From Calendula officinalis (taxonomy: Eukaryota; Streptophyta; Magnoliopsida; Asterales; Asteraceae), in contig OY970823.1 in assembly GCA_963853835.1 (NCBI GenBank), forward strand, positions 62,815,845 to 62,879,844: a DNA stretch of 64,000 nt. Direction: 5' to 3'. The translations under genes were made by a program, and so were the position numbers. The notes under the pieces are model-generated. The model did not search any database. It saw only the letters and a list, made by a program, of their open reading frames with translations, and was not told where the DNA came from. Below are positions 22,061 to 32,762 of this stretch, one piece after another. Each line of letters starts with the position of its first letter. The stretch's first letter is position 1.

Positions 22061-23203
22061 AACCCTACGGTTTTTTTTATTTCTAACACTTTATTCTAAA
22101 TTTTCGCTCTTTGTTTTTAAGTTTTAAATATTTTTCGGCAATGCTTTGATCCTTGTTTTGTGTCTGCTACCTACTTTACCGGTTAATTTAGATGAGTTGT
22201 CATTTGTCAATTATCTCTATTTATTTATAATTTTTGGATTTTTTTAATCGCTTTTTTTACCAGGCACCACCACTCAATTACCACTACCACCACTTACGGT
22301 GGCAGCCACCACCTCAAGCAGCCAATTATCCGGCGATTTGGCAACCACCACCACATCCTACCGCGATTTCGACTTCTTGAATCTGACTGGAGATGGTGGT
22401 GGTCCGATTAGGGTGAGGTGAAGGAGATGGTGTCTGTCCTTTCCCTTGTTAGTTCTAAGCAACACAAAAATAACCATAGATTTGCAAATGTATAAGAACC
22501 AAGGGCTGCGTTGACCAGAGAAATCAGTGTGTGTGTGTGTGTGAACCATACATCTGCATACCACATGCAGTATGCAACTCGGTGGTGGCGATTATAGTTC
22601 TAAGAGAGCAAATAGGCCACAAACTGTGTGTGTGAGCCATAGATCCTAATTGATTTTTTTATCAACTATGTTATTTGAAGTATTTAATTAATAAAATTTA
22701 GATGTTTATCAAGATAACAAAATAGGTAAAAAGCATCGTGTTCAATACTAACTTTTGAGTCACAAAAATAGTAAATACTTATGAGATAGCAATGCATAAT
22801 AAGTATGAAGTACTCCCACATAATAAAATACTTTCTTTATTAAGTTATTAACTACAGAAAATATGATACAAGAAAATAACACTCATTAACAAAAGAATAA
22901 AAATCACACTGTTTACTTGGACGATCACATAAAATGTACTTTTAATGTAAAAATAATATAATAAAATATAAAGACAACGATTAATATAGATAATGCACAA
23001 TCATATGCCGCCGAAGAATGCATAAACTGTCAAAAGGGCCACAAACTATACAAATGTTTAAATTTGGTGCCTATTTATGTCAAAAATGATTTTAAAATTT
23101 CAAATTTGGTCATGATCCTGACATCAACTAATACTTAGGATTTTAATGCAAGTGAAAATAGCAAAGATTAACAAGTGAAAAGGGGGCATATGTCTTTGTT
23201 ACA
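22061..23203. other. Intergenic, microsatellites only
   Basis: It contains CCACCA-rich sequence (about 22262-22350) and a GT microsatellite at 22525-22542. No gene recognised. Confidence 0.5.
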
Positions 23204-23211
23204 ATTAGACA

Positions 23212-23830
23212 CATAGTTACCAGATACGCGGTACGCTCCGGTACGGGGACGAGTACCCGGTACGCGATACGCCATATTGGCCGAATCCGATACGGTAGGG
23301 GTAGGTTCATTCCGGTACGTGGTACGTACTCTGGTACGATGTACCATATAGTCTGGTACGGTGTACCCATTTTTATTATAAAAAAACTAAGGATTTTACA
23401 TTAAACATACACAATATTAAGCATTTAATACAATCATTATGAAATTGATGCTGTAGAAGAGAATGAGCGAATCAAATTGTTCATCGCACCTTAGATTTTA
23501 TACAGGATAGTGAATCGTATAGTTGATATAGTAGATTGCGTTTCTTAGGTAAAACGAATCGTGTAATTTTGTTGAAGATTTTTACCAATTCCTTTATAAA
23601 ATGGTAAAGATTGTATACAGATTCGTTTCCTAATTGGTACCGAACAACAAATCGCCGTTTCTAGATAAGAATCGGTTTCGATTGTAATCAAGTTTCGGGA
23701 TCAATTGGGTACGTATTTTGGCGAACTCAATCGGGAATCCAAGGGCGTACCGGACGTAAAAGTATCGCGATTCGGTACTCCAAGTACCATACGCCGAATC
23801 GCGGGTATTCCCAAGAATCTGGTAACTATG
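23212..23830. mobile_element. hAT-type MITE, TSD ATTAGACA
   Basis: Perfect 14-bp inverted ends CATAGTTACCAGAT / ATCTGGTAACTATG, flanked by identical octamers ATTAGACA at 23204-23211 and 23831-23838. The 8-bp duplication points to the hAT superfamily. Subterminal DNA is packed with GGTACG/CGTACC (about 23228-23365) and a weaker set on the right. Frames inside are repeat translations. Confidence 0.8.
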
Positions 23831-23963
23831 ATTAGACATGATATTATAATAATTCACAGTTTGCATTCATTCAATTCCACACATTTTTTAGGAGAAAAAA
23901 GAAGCATAAACCACAAGAAAAAGGAGCACTTCTTCAACACATGATACCTTTTGGGTTCAGCAA

Positions 23964-25141
23964 TTAGCCCATGGCATACTTTTGGGTCCAGCTTCGGGCA
24001 GTAGTCTCATACTTGCTCCGGTCAGTTTTGTACATGTGAGCAATCTCGGGCACCAGCGGGTCATCCGGGTTCGGGTCAGTCAACAGGGAGCATATCGACA
24101 GCAAAACCTAAAAAACAAAAACTTGTCAAAAAAATAAATAAAAATTATTTAATCAAAAGATGGCTAACCTTTGAAATTGTAAGAGCTGGGCTCCACTGTT
24201 CCTTCAAAATATCAAGACAAATGCTGCCATTGCTGTTGATATTCGGGTGAAAAACCTTGGTCCTAAAAGCCACCTACAGAGAAACAGAAATGTGGATTGA
24301 AGTGTATAAATTGCAAAAATATAAAAGACATTTCAGTTGATAATTTAATTAGTAATTACCTTAGGTGGTTTAAATGGATAATCTGGAGGGAAATGGATAG
24401 TAACTAGAAACACACCACCCGAATAAGGACTGTCGGGAGGACCCATAATGGTTGCTTGCCAATGAAACATGTCTTCTGCAACTGGGCCTAATAATTAAAG
24501 TAACAAAAATGAGATAAACAATTCATAATTTTCAGATTAACTTATGATATGAACTTAGAGACGCGCTTGCATGAAAGTATGAATGAAATTGTTCCATTAG
24601 GTGCATTATTTTAGATTGATAAAGATTATGATATGCATCTATGTAATTATTGCAGTCGTAACTTAACAGAAGATGGATATAATTTGGTAATTCACTCTTA
24701 ATCTTCACTAATTGCAAGATGTATTGAGTCTATAACTGTATAACGTCACAATCACGATGTTAGACCACAGGTTTTTCGATGATCTGATCTAAAAACTAAA
24801 AAAACTTGGAATTCACAGGCCAAAACCTTGATAAAATGCACAAAAATGACCATGATCCGTAACATATATCAGCAAAATAAGAAAATATTCTACCAATTTC
24901 CACATAATCACGAATTAAACTCCGAAATTAAGCTTTTCCCCAGAGCAAATAACAAATGAAAGCCAAATTCCAGTAACATAAGCATAATTCAGCATAGAAT
25001 ACAAATATCAACATAAAACACAAGATATCAAATCAAAAACATGATCGAACAGATCGGTGTCGATTAGGTACCTGCGCTGCAAGAGGTAGGAGGATCTTTC
25101 TGAAGATCCTTGAGCTCTTTCAAGATCCGCTTGGAAGCCAT
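23964..25141 (-). CDS. Ubiquitin-conjugating enzyme E2, UBC8/10 type (copy 1)
   Basis: Four coding exons: 25141-25072, 24487-24360, 24273-24169 and 24107-23964, giving 148 residues, the standard length for the Ubc4/5-like plant E2 group. It starts MASKRILKELKDLQKDPPTS. The HPN tripeptide (75-77) and catalytic cysteine C85 in SNGSICLDILKEQWSPAL are intact, and it ends SWTQKYAMG. The enzyme accepts ubiquitin from E1 on C85 and passes it on with many RING or HECT E3 ligases. A 5'-UTR intron is likely at 25154-25275 (donor GTGATT, acceptor CCAG). A second gene at 27553-28465 encodes the same protein. The family call is firm; the exact paralogue number is not. Confidence 0.95.
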
Positions 25142-25275
25142 CGCAAGGAAATCCTGGAAATTTGAAGCAAACAGAAACCCTAACTGAAATTAAAAGACGT
25201 AAGAGCTACGTATTACATTAGAAAAGCAAGCAAAGAGATAATCGGGAAAAAAGGTGCAATGAATCAATCAATCAC

Positions 25276-26234
25276 CTCGAAGATCCTGACCTCTGGTTAC
25301 TGAGATTCGTTGATTTGGAATAATCGGAGGAAAATGAATGATGGCGTTTGTAGAAAGAAATGGGCTTTTTATATGTTGGTCCGTCAACTTCAAAGTCCTC
25401 ATTCAGACTTGGCCCGCAACATTTCTTTTGAAGATTTAGAAACAGTCAATGAAATGTTTAGATCGCGTACAATCATACAATAAAAATACTTTTTTTTTTT
25501 TTTAAACATAGCAACAATCATATTAATTTTAATCAATTTGCTTAACATAAATTAGAACTTTTCTAACTTGCGTCCTTAGCAAATATTAAAACGTATTAAT
25601 ATCCTTAATATTGTTCTAGAAAACACTATTAATTATTTTAAATGATTTAAAACTTGTTTGCTTTAACAATTTTACTCTTTTCCAAATTAAATAACTAATT
25701 AATTTAATAATTAGTTTGTTTAGTTCATTGTAATTTCTATCTTGTCGTTAATTTTATTTTTTTGGTGAATCTTTATTTTATTTTCTCTAAGCTGTAAATA
25801 TTAATTAACATTGCAAGCAATTTGTTTAGTAATGCAAACGTTTATTTTATTTTTCTCTAAGCTGTAAGTACTAATATTGCAAGCAATTCGTTTAATAATG
25901 CAAACGTTCACATACATCTCTTGTAACTGAGTTAGTTGCATTTTTTTCATTCGGACTTGATAAACAAAATAGTTAGGACCAAGTCCGTTATGTGGATTGA
26001 GTTAGACGAAATCATGAAAAAAAACATACCAACTCGAACCGAGTCCGAACATGAACAAGTCCAAAGCAAATCAAACGGCTCCTAAGTTGGACTAACAGTT
26101 TAATTTAGAGGGCCATGGCCGAACCTCAAGTGCAACAATAACAAAAAAGAAAAAAAGTGATGTTTAGGGACTTCGGGAGTAATCTTAAAAGAACCGGTGA
26201 CTAAAAATAAAAATCGGGTATACTTCATACAAAA
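25276..26234. other. Promoter side of E2 copy 1 and intergenic DNA
   Basis: The first bases are the probable 5' leader and promoter of E2 copy 1. The rest is AT-rich with duplicated AATGCAAACGTTTATTTTAT / AATGCAAACGTTCACATAC segments (about 25832-25915). No gene. Confidence 0.4.
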
Positions 26235-26672
26235 CTAGCAGGGTACCCGCGCAATGCGGCGGCGGGTATCCGTAACTATATTTCGAAGTGACGACAGTAC
26301 CGGTGGTGGTGGTGCAACATTAGTGATGGTAGGTGCCGACATTAGTGATGGTAGGATCAGATCCGAAATTGACATTTTTTGTGGAAGTAAATATGGGACG
26401 CTTAAATAGAGAAATGATGATTGAGTCCAGGTGACGTTAAAGCTTATATATATTAGTATCTGGAATAAATCAAAGTAATCAAGTAGTTGAAGTGGTTAAC
26501 ACACACCCTAAGACCCAAATGGTCACGGGTTCGATTCCCCTAAATTGCGTTTTTATTATTTTTTGTCTTCTAAAGCATTTAGGCCTTCTAATTAGAAGGC
26601 CTTAAAAATTAAGTTTTTAATACCTTCTAATATTAGTAGGCCTAAATGCTTTACAGATAGTATATATATAGA
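26235..26672 (-). mobile_element. Non-autonomous Helitron between the E2 genes
   Basis: On the minus strand the 5' end is A|TCTATATATATACTATCTG at 26672. The 3' end is the GC-rich hairpin (CCCGCCGCCGCATTGCGCGG), a short spacer, CTAG and T at 26235-26234. A tRNA-like A/B-box pair lies on the plus strand (B box GGGTTCGATTCC at about 26527-26538). It is closely related to 59781-60211. Confidence 0.75.
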
Positions 26673-26839
26673 TTTTATAGATGGCGATGAAGAAAAGCTT
26701 CTATATTGAAATACAGCCTCTTATAATAGCATTTGGTATGGTCAAAAGTTGCTTGAAATAATAAATTAAACGGAAATAAGGTTGTTATCCCAAAATGTGT
26801 TGATTTACAGCCGCTATTAATTGTGTAATTAATAGTCAA

Positions 26840-27174
26840 TTGTTGCTAGAAATAAATAATTAAACGGCAATGTGGATTTTGGTAAGGTTGATGATTTACA
26901 ACGTCGTATATTTAATGTTATTGGGTAAAATGGTTTTCGAATAACAGACTTTTGTTATTAAGTGTGGGTGGTGTTACCAAAGTGTAATGTATAGCAAGTG
27001 GTTAACACATAGTGATAAGTTAGGAGAGGTCTTGGGTTCGAATCTTATTAGCTGCGTATTTTTTTAATGTAGAGAACTAACTAACAAAAGTGGAAAGGTC
27101 CTTAAAATCAAGTTTAAGGAGCTCCTTAAACTTGCCTATTGGGGTAGGCCTAAATGCTTTATATAGTAGTAAGA
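26840..27174 (-). mobile_element. Helitron copy lacking a clear 3' end
   Basis: The 5' end on the minus strand, A|TCTTACTACTATATAAAGC, is at 27174. The interior matches 59790-60120 closely, including the tRNA-like B box GGGTTCGAATC (about 27032-27042). No hairpin-CTAG end is found to the left, where the sequence partly repeats itself (about 26770-26860), so the 3' part is lost or rearranged. Confidence 0.65.
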
Positions 27175-27552
27175 TTTGTAACTTGCCCTTTCAAAAATGC
27201 TGATTTTTTTGTTGATATTAAACTAAATTTGGTTCCATTTTATCAAAAATTAAAAGGTCACTCCTTTTAAGGAGCCTAAAACTAATTGGTACCTCACATT
27301 CTAACAATGTTATAAACTTGAAACTATATAATTCTAATCATTGAAACAATAATTATCGAACAACTTTTAAAAAAGAAAAAAAGTGCAAATGAGAATAGAA
27401 TGTGATAATAAATGAAAGCACGGAGGAATTTGGTTACCATTCCCTTCGAAAAGTCTATCTTACAACAACCACATAACTTAATTACCAAATTTCACATTTT
27501 TATAAAACAAAAAACATAACGGAAATGAAGTTTTTCGTCACACAAACCACAG

Positions 27553-28465
27553 CTAACCCATAGCATACTTTTGGGTCCAGCTTCGGGCTGTCGTCTCATA
27601 CTTGCTCCTGTCTGTCTTGTACATGTGAGCAATCTCTGGTACCAACGGGTCATCCGGGTTCGGGTCTGTCAATAAGGAGCATATCGACAGCAAAACCTAA
27701 AAAACAAAAACATATCAGAAAAAATAAATAAAAATTCAACGCATATTAAAAGATCGATAACCTTTGAAATTGTAAGAGCGGGACTCCACTGTTCCTTCAA
27801 AATATCAAGACAAATGCTGCCATTGCTGTTGATGTTCGGATGGAACACCTTGGTCCTAAAAGCCACCTACAGAAAAATAGAAATGTAGATTAAAGTATAT
27901 AAATTGCAAAAATATAAAAGAAATTGCGGTTGATAATTTAATTTAATTAGTAATTACCTTAGGTGGTTTAAATGGATAATCTGGAGGGAAATGAATAGTA
28001 ACTAGAAACACGCCACCCGAATAAGGACTATCGGGAGGACCCATAATCGTTGCTTGCCAATGAAACATGTCTTCTGCTACTGGCCCTAAAATCACATATT
28101 TATACATATTTAAAATCTAATAATTTCATAGATATAAACCTTGATCATGATGTCCTATAACTTATACATAAAGGATCTTATCAATTTCAAATCTCGATAA
28201 TTGCACCATAAAGTTCCATAATTCACAACTTTTGTGAACAAAGTTTACAATCGAGCTGCTAATTTACCAAAAGATCAAGCCAGCAATCCCTAATTTTCGA
28301 TTTAAAAGCATAATCGGGCACATATGAAATCAACGACGAAAACTTTAGATAAACGGTCAAAATCAGGATCTAACAGATCGATAACGATGCAATACCTGCG
28401 CTGCAAGAGGTTGGAGGATCCTTCTGAAGATCCTTGAGTTCTTTCAAGATCCGTTTCGAAGCCAT
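27553..28465 (-). CDS. Ubiquitin-conjugating enzyme E2, UBC8/10 type (copy 2)
   Basis: Four coding exons with the same splice phases as copy 1: 28465-28396, 28085-27958, 27866-27762 and 27696-27553. The 148-residue product reads the same as copy 1 throughout; the differences I see between coding exons are synonymous. C85 and HPN are intact. A 5'-UTR intron is likely at 28489-28600. Introns 2 and 3 are still alignable between copies (shared AAATTGCAAAAATATAAAAG) while intron 1 differs in length (584 against 310 bases). It arose by tandem duplication in the same orientation and is probably expressed, since the frame is under constraint. Confidence 0.95.
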
Positions 28466-28876
28466 CAGTGACCACCGCAAGGAATTGCTACAGAACAAAC
28501 CCTAACTTAGATTAAAATTAACAATGAAATTGCGTACATAAACAGCTATACATCTACAATAGATACGGAATGAAAAGAGAGATCGAAAGGGGATGATTAC
28601 CTTGAAGATCCTCAACCTCGCGTGGCGATTAAAGTTGTAATTTTTTTCTGAATAATAATCGGAGGAAAGGAATCTAATCTATGGTGATTATGTAGATGGA
28701 TTTATGTTCTCTTTCGGTGGGCTCCAATTGTCTTACCGGTGGATTCCACAAAACTAGTTGTTTATTTTATTTATTTTTAAATCAGTTATTTAATTATCAC
28801 TCAATTATTATCTAAAGTTGTATGATTAGATTTCAGATTTTAGATAATCTAATTCTATCCACCGGTATTTGTATTT

Positions 28877-29058
28877 GGGAGCTGATTCGTACAGAGCAAC
28901 TTTTATTCATACAGAGCAAATTCATCCCAAATGACAATCATGCCCTTAATGGGAGGGGTGAAATGTAAAATGTGTTAAAAGTAAAGGAAGGGCATGATTG
29001 TCATTTGGGATGAATTTGCTCTGCATGGATAAAAGTTGCTCTGTACGAATCAGCTCCC
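28877..29058. mobile_element. Foldback MITE, 71-bp arms
   Basis: Left arm 28877-28947 and right arm 28988-29058 are inverted copies with about two mismatches, starting GGGAGCTGATTCGTACAGAG, around a 40-bp centre. The fragment at 1-130 belongs to the same family. Flanking target duplication is unclear (TTGTATTT against TTTATATT). It lies upstream of E2 copy 2. Confidence 0.85.
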
Positions 29059-29320
29059 TTTATATTTATGATATATGGAACATGGTTGCGAGTTCAAGTT
29101 TCCATGTAGACAAAAAAGTACTCGGATATAATTAATTTACCCATTAAAAAAAAGAGTTTTGATAATAACAACGTTAGTTAATTGACAACATGCATCAAAA
29201 TTTTATACTTCCATATATAACTAACCCACTGATTTTAGGAATTATCACTCCTTATTAATTAATTTACAATCTTGTATGCTTTAAAGACACCCCTAAGGGC
29301 TGTCATTATCTAAACTAATA

Positions 29321-29585
29321 CTCCCTCCGTCCCACAAAGAAGTTTACATTTTTTTTTGGGCACAAGATTTTATGTGATAGTTAGTGGTAGGGTTACTAGT
29401 AATACTTTTGATTAAAATATAAGATTGGATTGGAGAGAGAAAAATAGTTAGTGGATATTAATGGTGAGGTTTTTAACAATAATAATATTTTATTATGTGG
29501 GGTCCATCAAATGTAAGAAATGTAAACTTTTTTATGGGACAAAAGTTTAGTAAGAAATGTAAATTTTTTTGTGAGACGGAGGGAG
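29321..29585. mobile_element. Stowaway MITE (Tc1/mariner), TA target
   Basis: The ends CTCCCTCCGTCCCACAAAG and (reverse complement) CTCCCTCCGTCTCACAAAA are the classic plant Stowaway terminal repeats. A TA dinucleotide lies on each side (29319-29320 and 29586-29587). The interior has further inverted similarity (GTTTACATTT / AAATGTAAAC). Confidence 0.9.
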
Positions 29586-30023
29586 TATAATTCTCTTTGA
29601 GATTATTTAATTATTAAGTGCTCCAAATTGTTGTTTGCTATGTAAAATGCAATCATAGTAGTATATCAATGAATTGCTTGAATTGCTCTTTATTTTGATA
29701 TGCTAAAAACTGGTTACTAAACCAACTTATCCGAATCAACTAAAAACAAACTAATTTTGGAGAACGTTTACAAATTAATTGATGAAATTGTTTAAATATT
29801 TAAACGATGAAACATACACGATAACAACCTGATCAAAAGAACAATGTAGATTAACCAAGAAAACAAATAAAAAAAGTAGAACCTTTGAATTAAATTAAAA
29901 TTAATCTGGCATACAAATGTAAATCATAAAACTTTTCAAGGATACAACACAAAATAATACAAGTATCAGAAATTAATTCATCGAGATAATGAAAGAAACA
30001 CCTTAAATAGTTAAATATGCTCA

Positions 30024-32762
30024 TTACAAACCAGACACCTCCATCTCAAAAACCTCCGGCCGTGGCGGCGTTGAAGTTTCCGGCAAGACTGACCGGACCT
30101 CCGGTTCCGTATTCCGTCTAACATCTTCCACCATTTTAACAACTTCACTCATTTTCGGTCTTTGTTCCGGTACTCTCGCCACACACGACATAGCAATTTG
30201 CAACATCTCCACCATTTCCTCTTCAATGTTGGGGTATTTTAGTAATTCCACATCAAAAACCTCCCCAGTCCACTCTTCACGGACCACCGAGTGGACCCAC
30301 CGGACCAAATGAATGACCTCATCACCACTGGTGGTGTGGACAGGTGATTTACCGGTTAAAAGTTCGAGTAAAAGCACGCCAAAGCTATAGACATCTGATG
30401 GTTGGTTTGCTTTTCGGGTGTCGGTTAGTTCTGGGGCCCGGTAGCCCGCAGCACGGGCAATTGGGGCAGCGATTTGGGACATGATTGTTGACAAACCGAT
30501 GTCGGAGATGCACCCGTAATTTTGGGAGTTTAAGAAAATGTTTGATGATTTGATGTTGCCGTGAACGAGTTTCCCGGTTGACTCGGTGTGGACCTGAGCA
30601 ATGCCTCGGGCTGCACCGACAATTATCCGGAGTCGGGTTTCCCAAGTTAATGGGACCCGGTCTTCCCCTCTTTTACCTAAAATGTTACAAGAATAATTAC
30701 CCAAAGTTAAAGTTGTGGTAATAATTAATCCCAAAAGGTCAACATTTGACTGCAACCGACGACTACTCTTGACCCAATTTTATTATCACATTTTCTTTTT
30801 GGTATATCCCAAAATTATTGTTCACTTCAAAATTATTTCTTAAATTGTGTAGATTTTGTGTGTGACTAATAATTTTAGGGCGGAAGGAGTAACTTTTTGA
30901 TTTAAATATTTGATGACGAAGAAATGATGTGTACAAGACAAATGCAAACAACAAATGGACCATATTTTTTTCTATTTAAGATTCCTTATCCCACATGGAT
31001 TGATTCTTATCAATCAACTTATTTCTCTATCATGTATAATGCAATATTCCATCAAATATGATTAAAAAATCAAAATAAAGAAAACAAAATGCGGTTGTTT
31101 ATATTCATAATATATATTATTAAACATGACTTATGAGGTTATTCTTCAACCTTCCTTTTTCAAAACATCAGTTCATGGTCGGGTGCCATGTTATGTGGTT
31201 GAAACATGGTTCATAACCACTTCGGTTTGTGCCTTTGTGGGATGTAGATTGGGCCAATAAACAAATTTAATTAGGTTAACAAATAGATTTGAACATTTAC
31301 TATAAATTTATCTTGTAAAAACAAACTGTTCAAATTTATCATGCTAGCATGCTCCTAAAAGCGCATAAATTCGACAAATGATTCACAACCAATTCACATA
31401 ATCTATTCATCTAGTCCCTAAATCCAACTTTACTTGCCATTTAAATGGGTATTTGAACGCGTGTTTTCAAAGCCATAACACAATCATAATATCATAACTA
31501 CAACAAAAAAAACATAATTAAAAAGGTTAAAAAGAGATCAAGAACATACCATGTAACATAGCAGCAACACTCCCTTGACTATAATACTCACAAACCGTAA
31601 GCTTTTCATCTTTCGAGTAATAATACGCTCTTAATCCAATCACATTCTCGTGTTTAATACTCCCAACAACCCCCATTTGTTGCTCAAATTCACGTTTTCC
31701 AACACTCAACTCTTTCAATCTTTTCACCACAACAGAAGAACCGTCTTCAAGAATCGCTTTATATGACATTCCAAAAGTACCCTTACCCAAAACCTCAGCA
31801 GAAGCCCTCAAAAGATCCTCCAAATCAAATGCATAATTACAACCCTCAAAGAAAACCAACCGATTATTCGCATCTTGTGTTCGCGAAATCGCCTTTTCGG
31901 GTGACATGCCGCCTTTTTCAAGTTTTGTAGAAATCCCATTTCTATTTTTCCTTTTTAAGCAACAAATTATCCAAAAGATTGCAAAAGCGGTAAAAACGAT
32001 AACGGAAACTACTACAATTATAGCTAAAAGTGCTTTTTCGCTTAATTTTCCATTATTTTTACTTGGATTTGGTTTATGAGTGGGCATAACAATTGGGACT
32101 TCATTGTTTGAAGACACATTGTTACCTAAAAACACTGATTTTGGGAATTTTTGGAGTGATTTTGGGACAACCCCATTGAGATGGTTGTTGGAAAGATCAA
32201 GAATTTGCAAATCATGCATACCCAAATCAGGAATTTGACCAATGAGTGAGTTGTTAGCAAGATTTAAAGCAGAAAGATGGGTTAAATTTAAAATTGAATT
32301 TGGGATTGACCCATTAAATTTGTTATTTGAAAGATTAACAATTGTTAAATTCTTCCAAACAGAGAAATCAAGAGGTAATGGACCAGAAAATTGGTTAGAT
32401 TGAAGGTATAATAAAGACAAATTCTTGAGGTTATAAAAATCATTAGGAAAAGGGCCAGAAATACCATTGGATCTGAGGCTCAAGATCTGCAAAGCTGAGA
32501 GTCTGCTAATAGTGTTTGCCGGAATATGGCCGTCAAACCCAACTCCGGGAAGCCGGAGACCAATGACACGTGACCCGTCTTCACTGCACGTGACACCAGT
32601 CCACTGATTACAAACAGTCGGTGAGTTTGCATCCCAGTTTAAAGAGCGTGAGTGTGCAAGATTGTTCATGAAATCCAACAATGCTCTTTTATCATCTTCA
32701 AGAATATTAGCATTTGCTCCAAACGTTAAGAATCCCACCAAGAAAAACTTGAAAATTTCCAT
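30024..32762 (-). CDS. LRR receptor-like kinase, probable pseudokinase (LRR-III)
   Basis: Two exons, 32762-31550 and 30676-30024, joined in phase 1 across an 873-bp intron inside the kinase domain; 621 residues. The parts are a signal peptide (1-19, ending GANA), an LRRNT region with CNQWTGVTCS (51-60), about five leucine-rich repeats (66-205), one transmembrane helix (about 245-269) and a cytoplasmic kinase-like domain. The glycine loop GKGTFG (326-331) and ATP lysine (VVVKRL, K347) are present, but HRD is replaced by HGN (LVHGNIKSSNIFLN) and DFG by DIG, so catalysis is unlikely. It is most like the plant 'probable inactive receptor kinase' At4g23740 group, which acts by scaffolding at the plasma membrane. 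A TTG-started extension to 32783 has no ATG and was not used. Confidence 0.92.

Noticed and set aside
23143..23944. Open frames rich in Pro, Tyr and Arg
   Set aside because: They lie on GGTACG/CGTACC repeats in the hAT MITE with its 8-bp target duplication.
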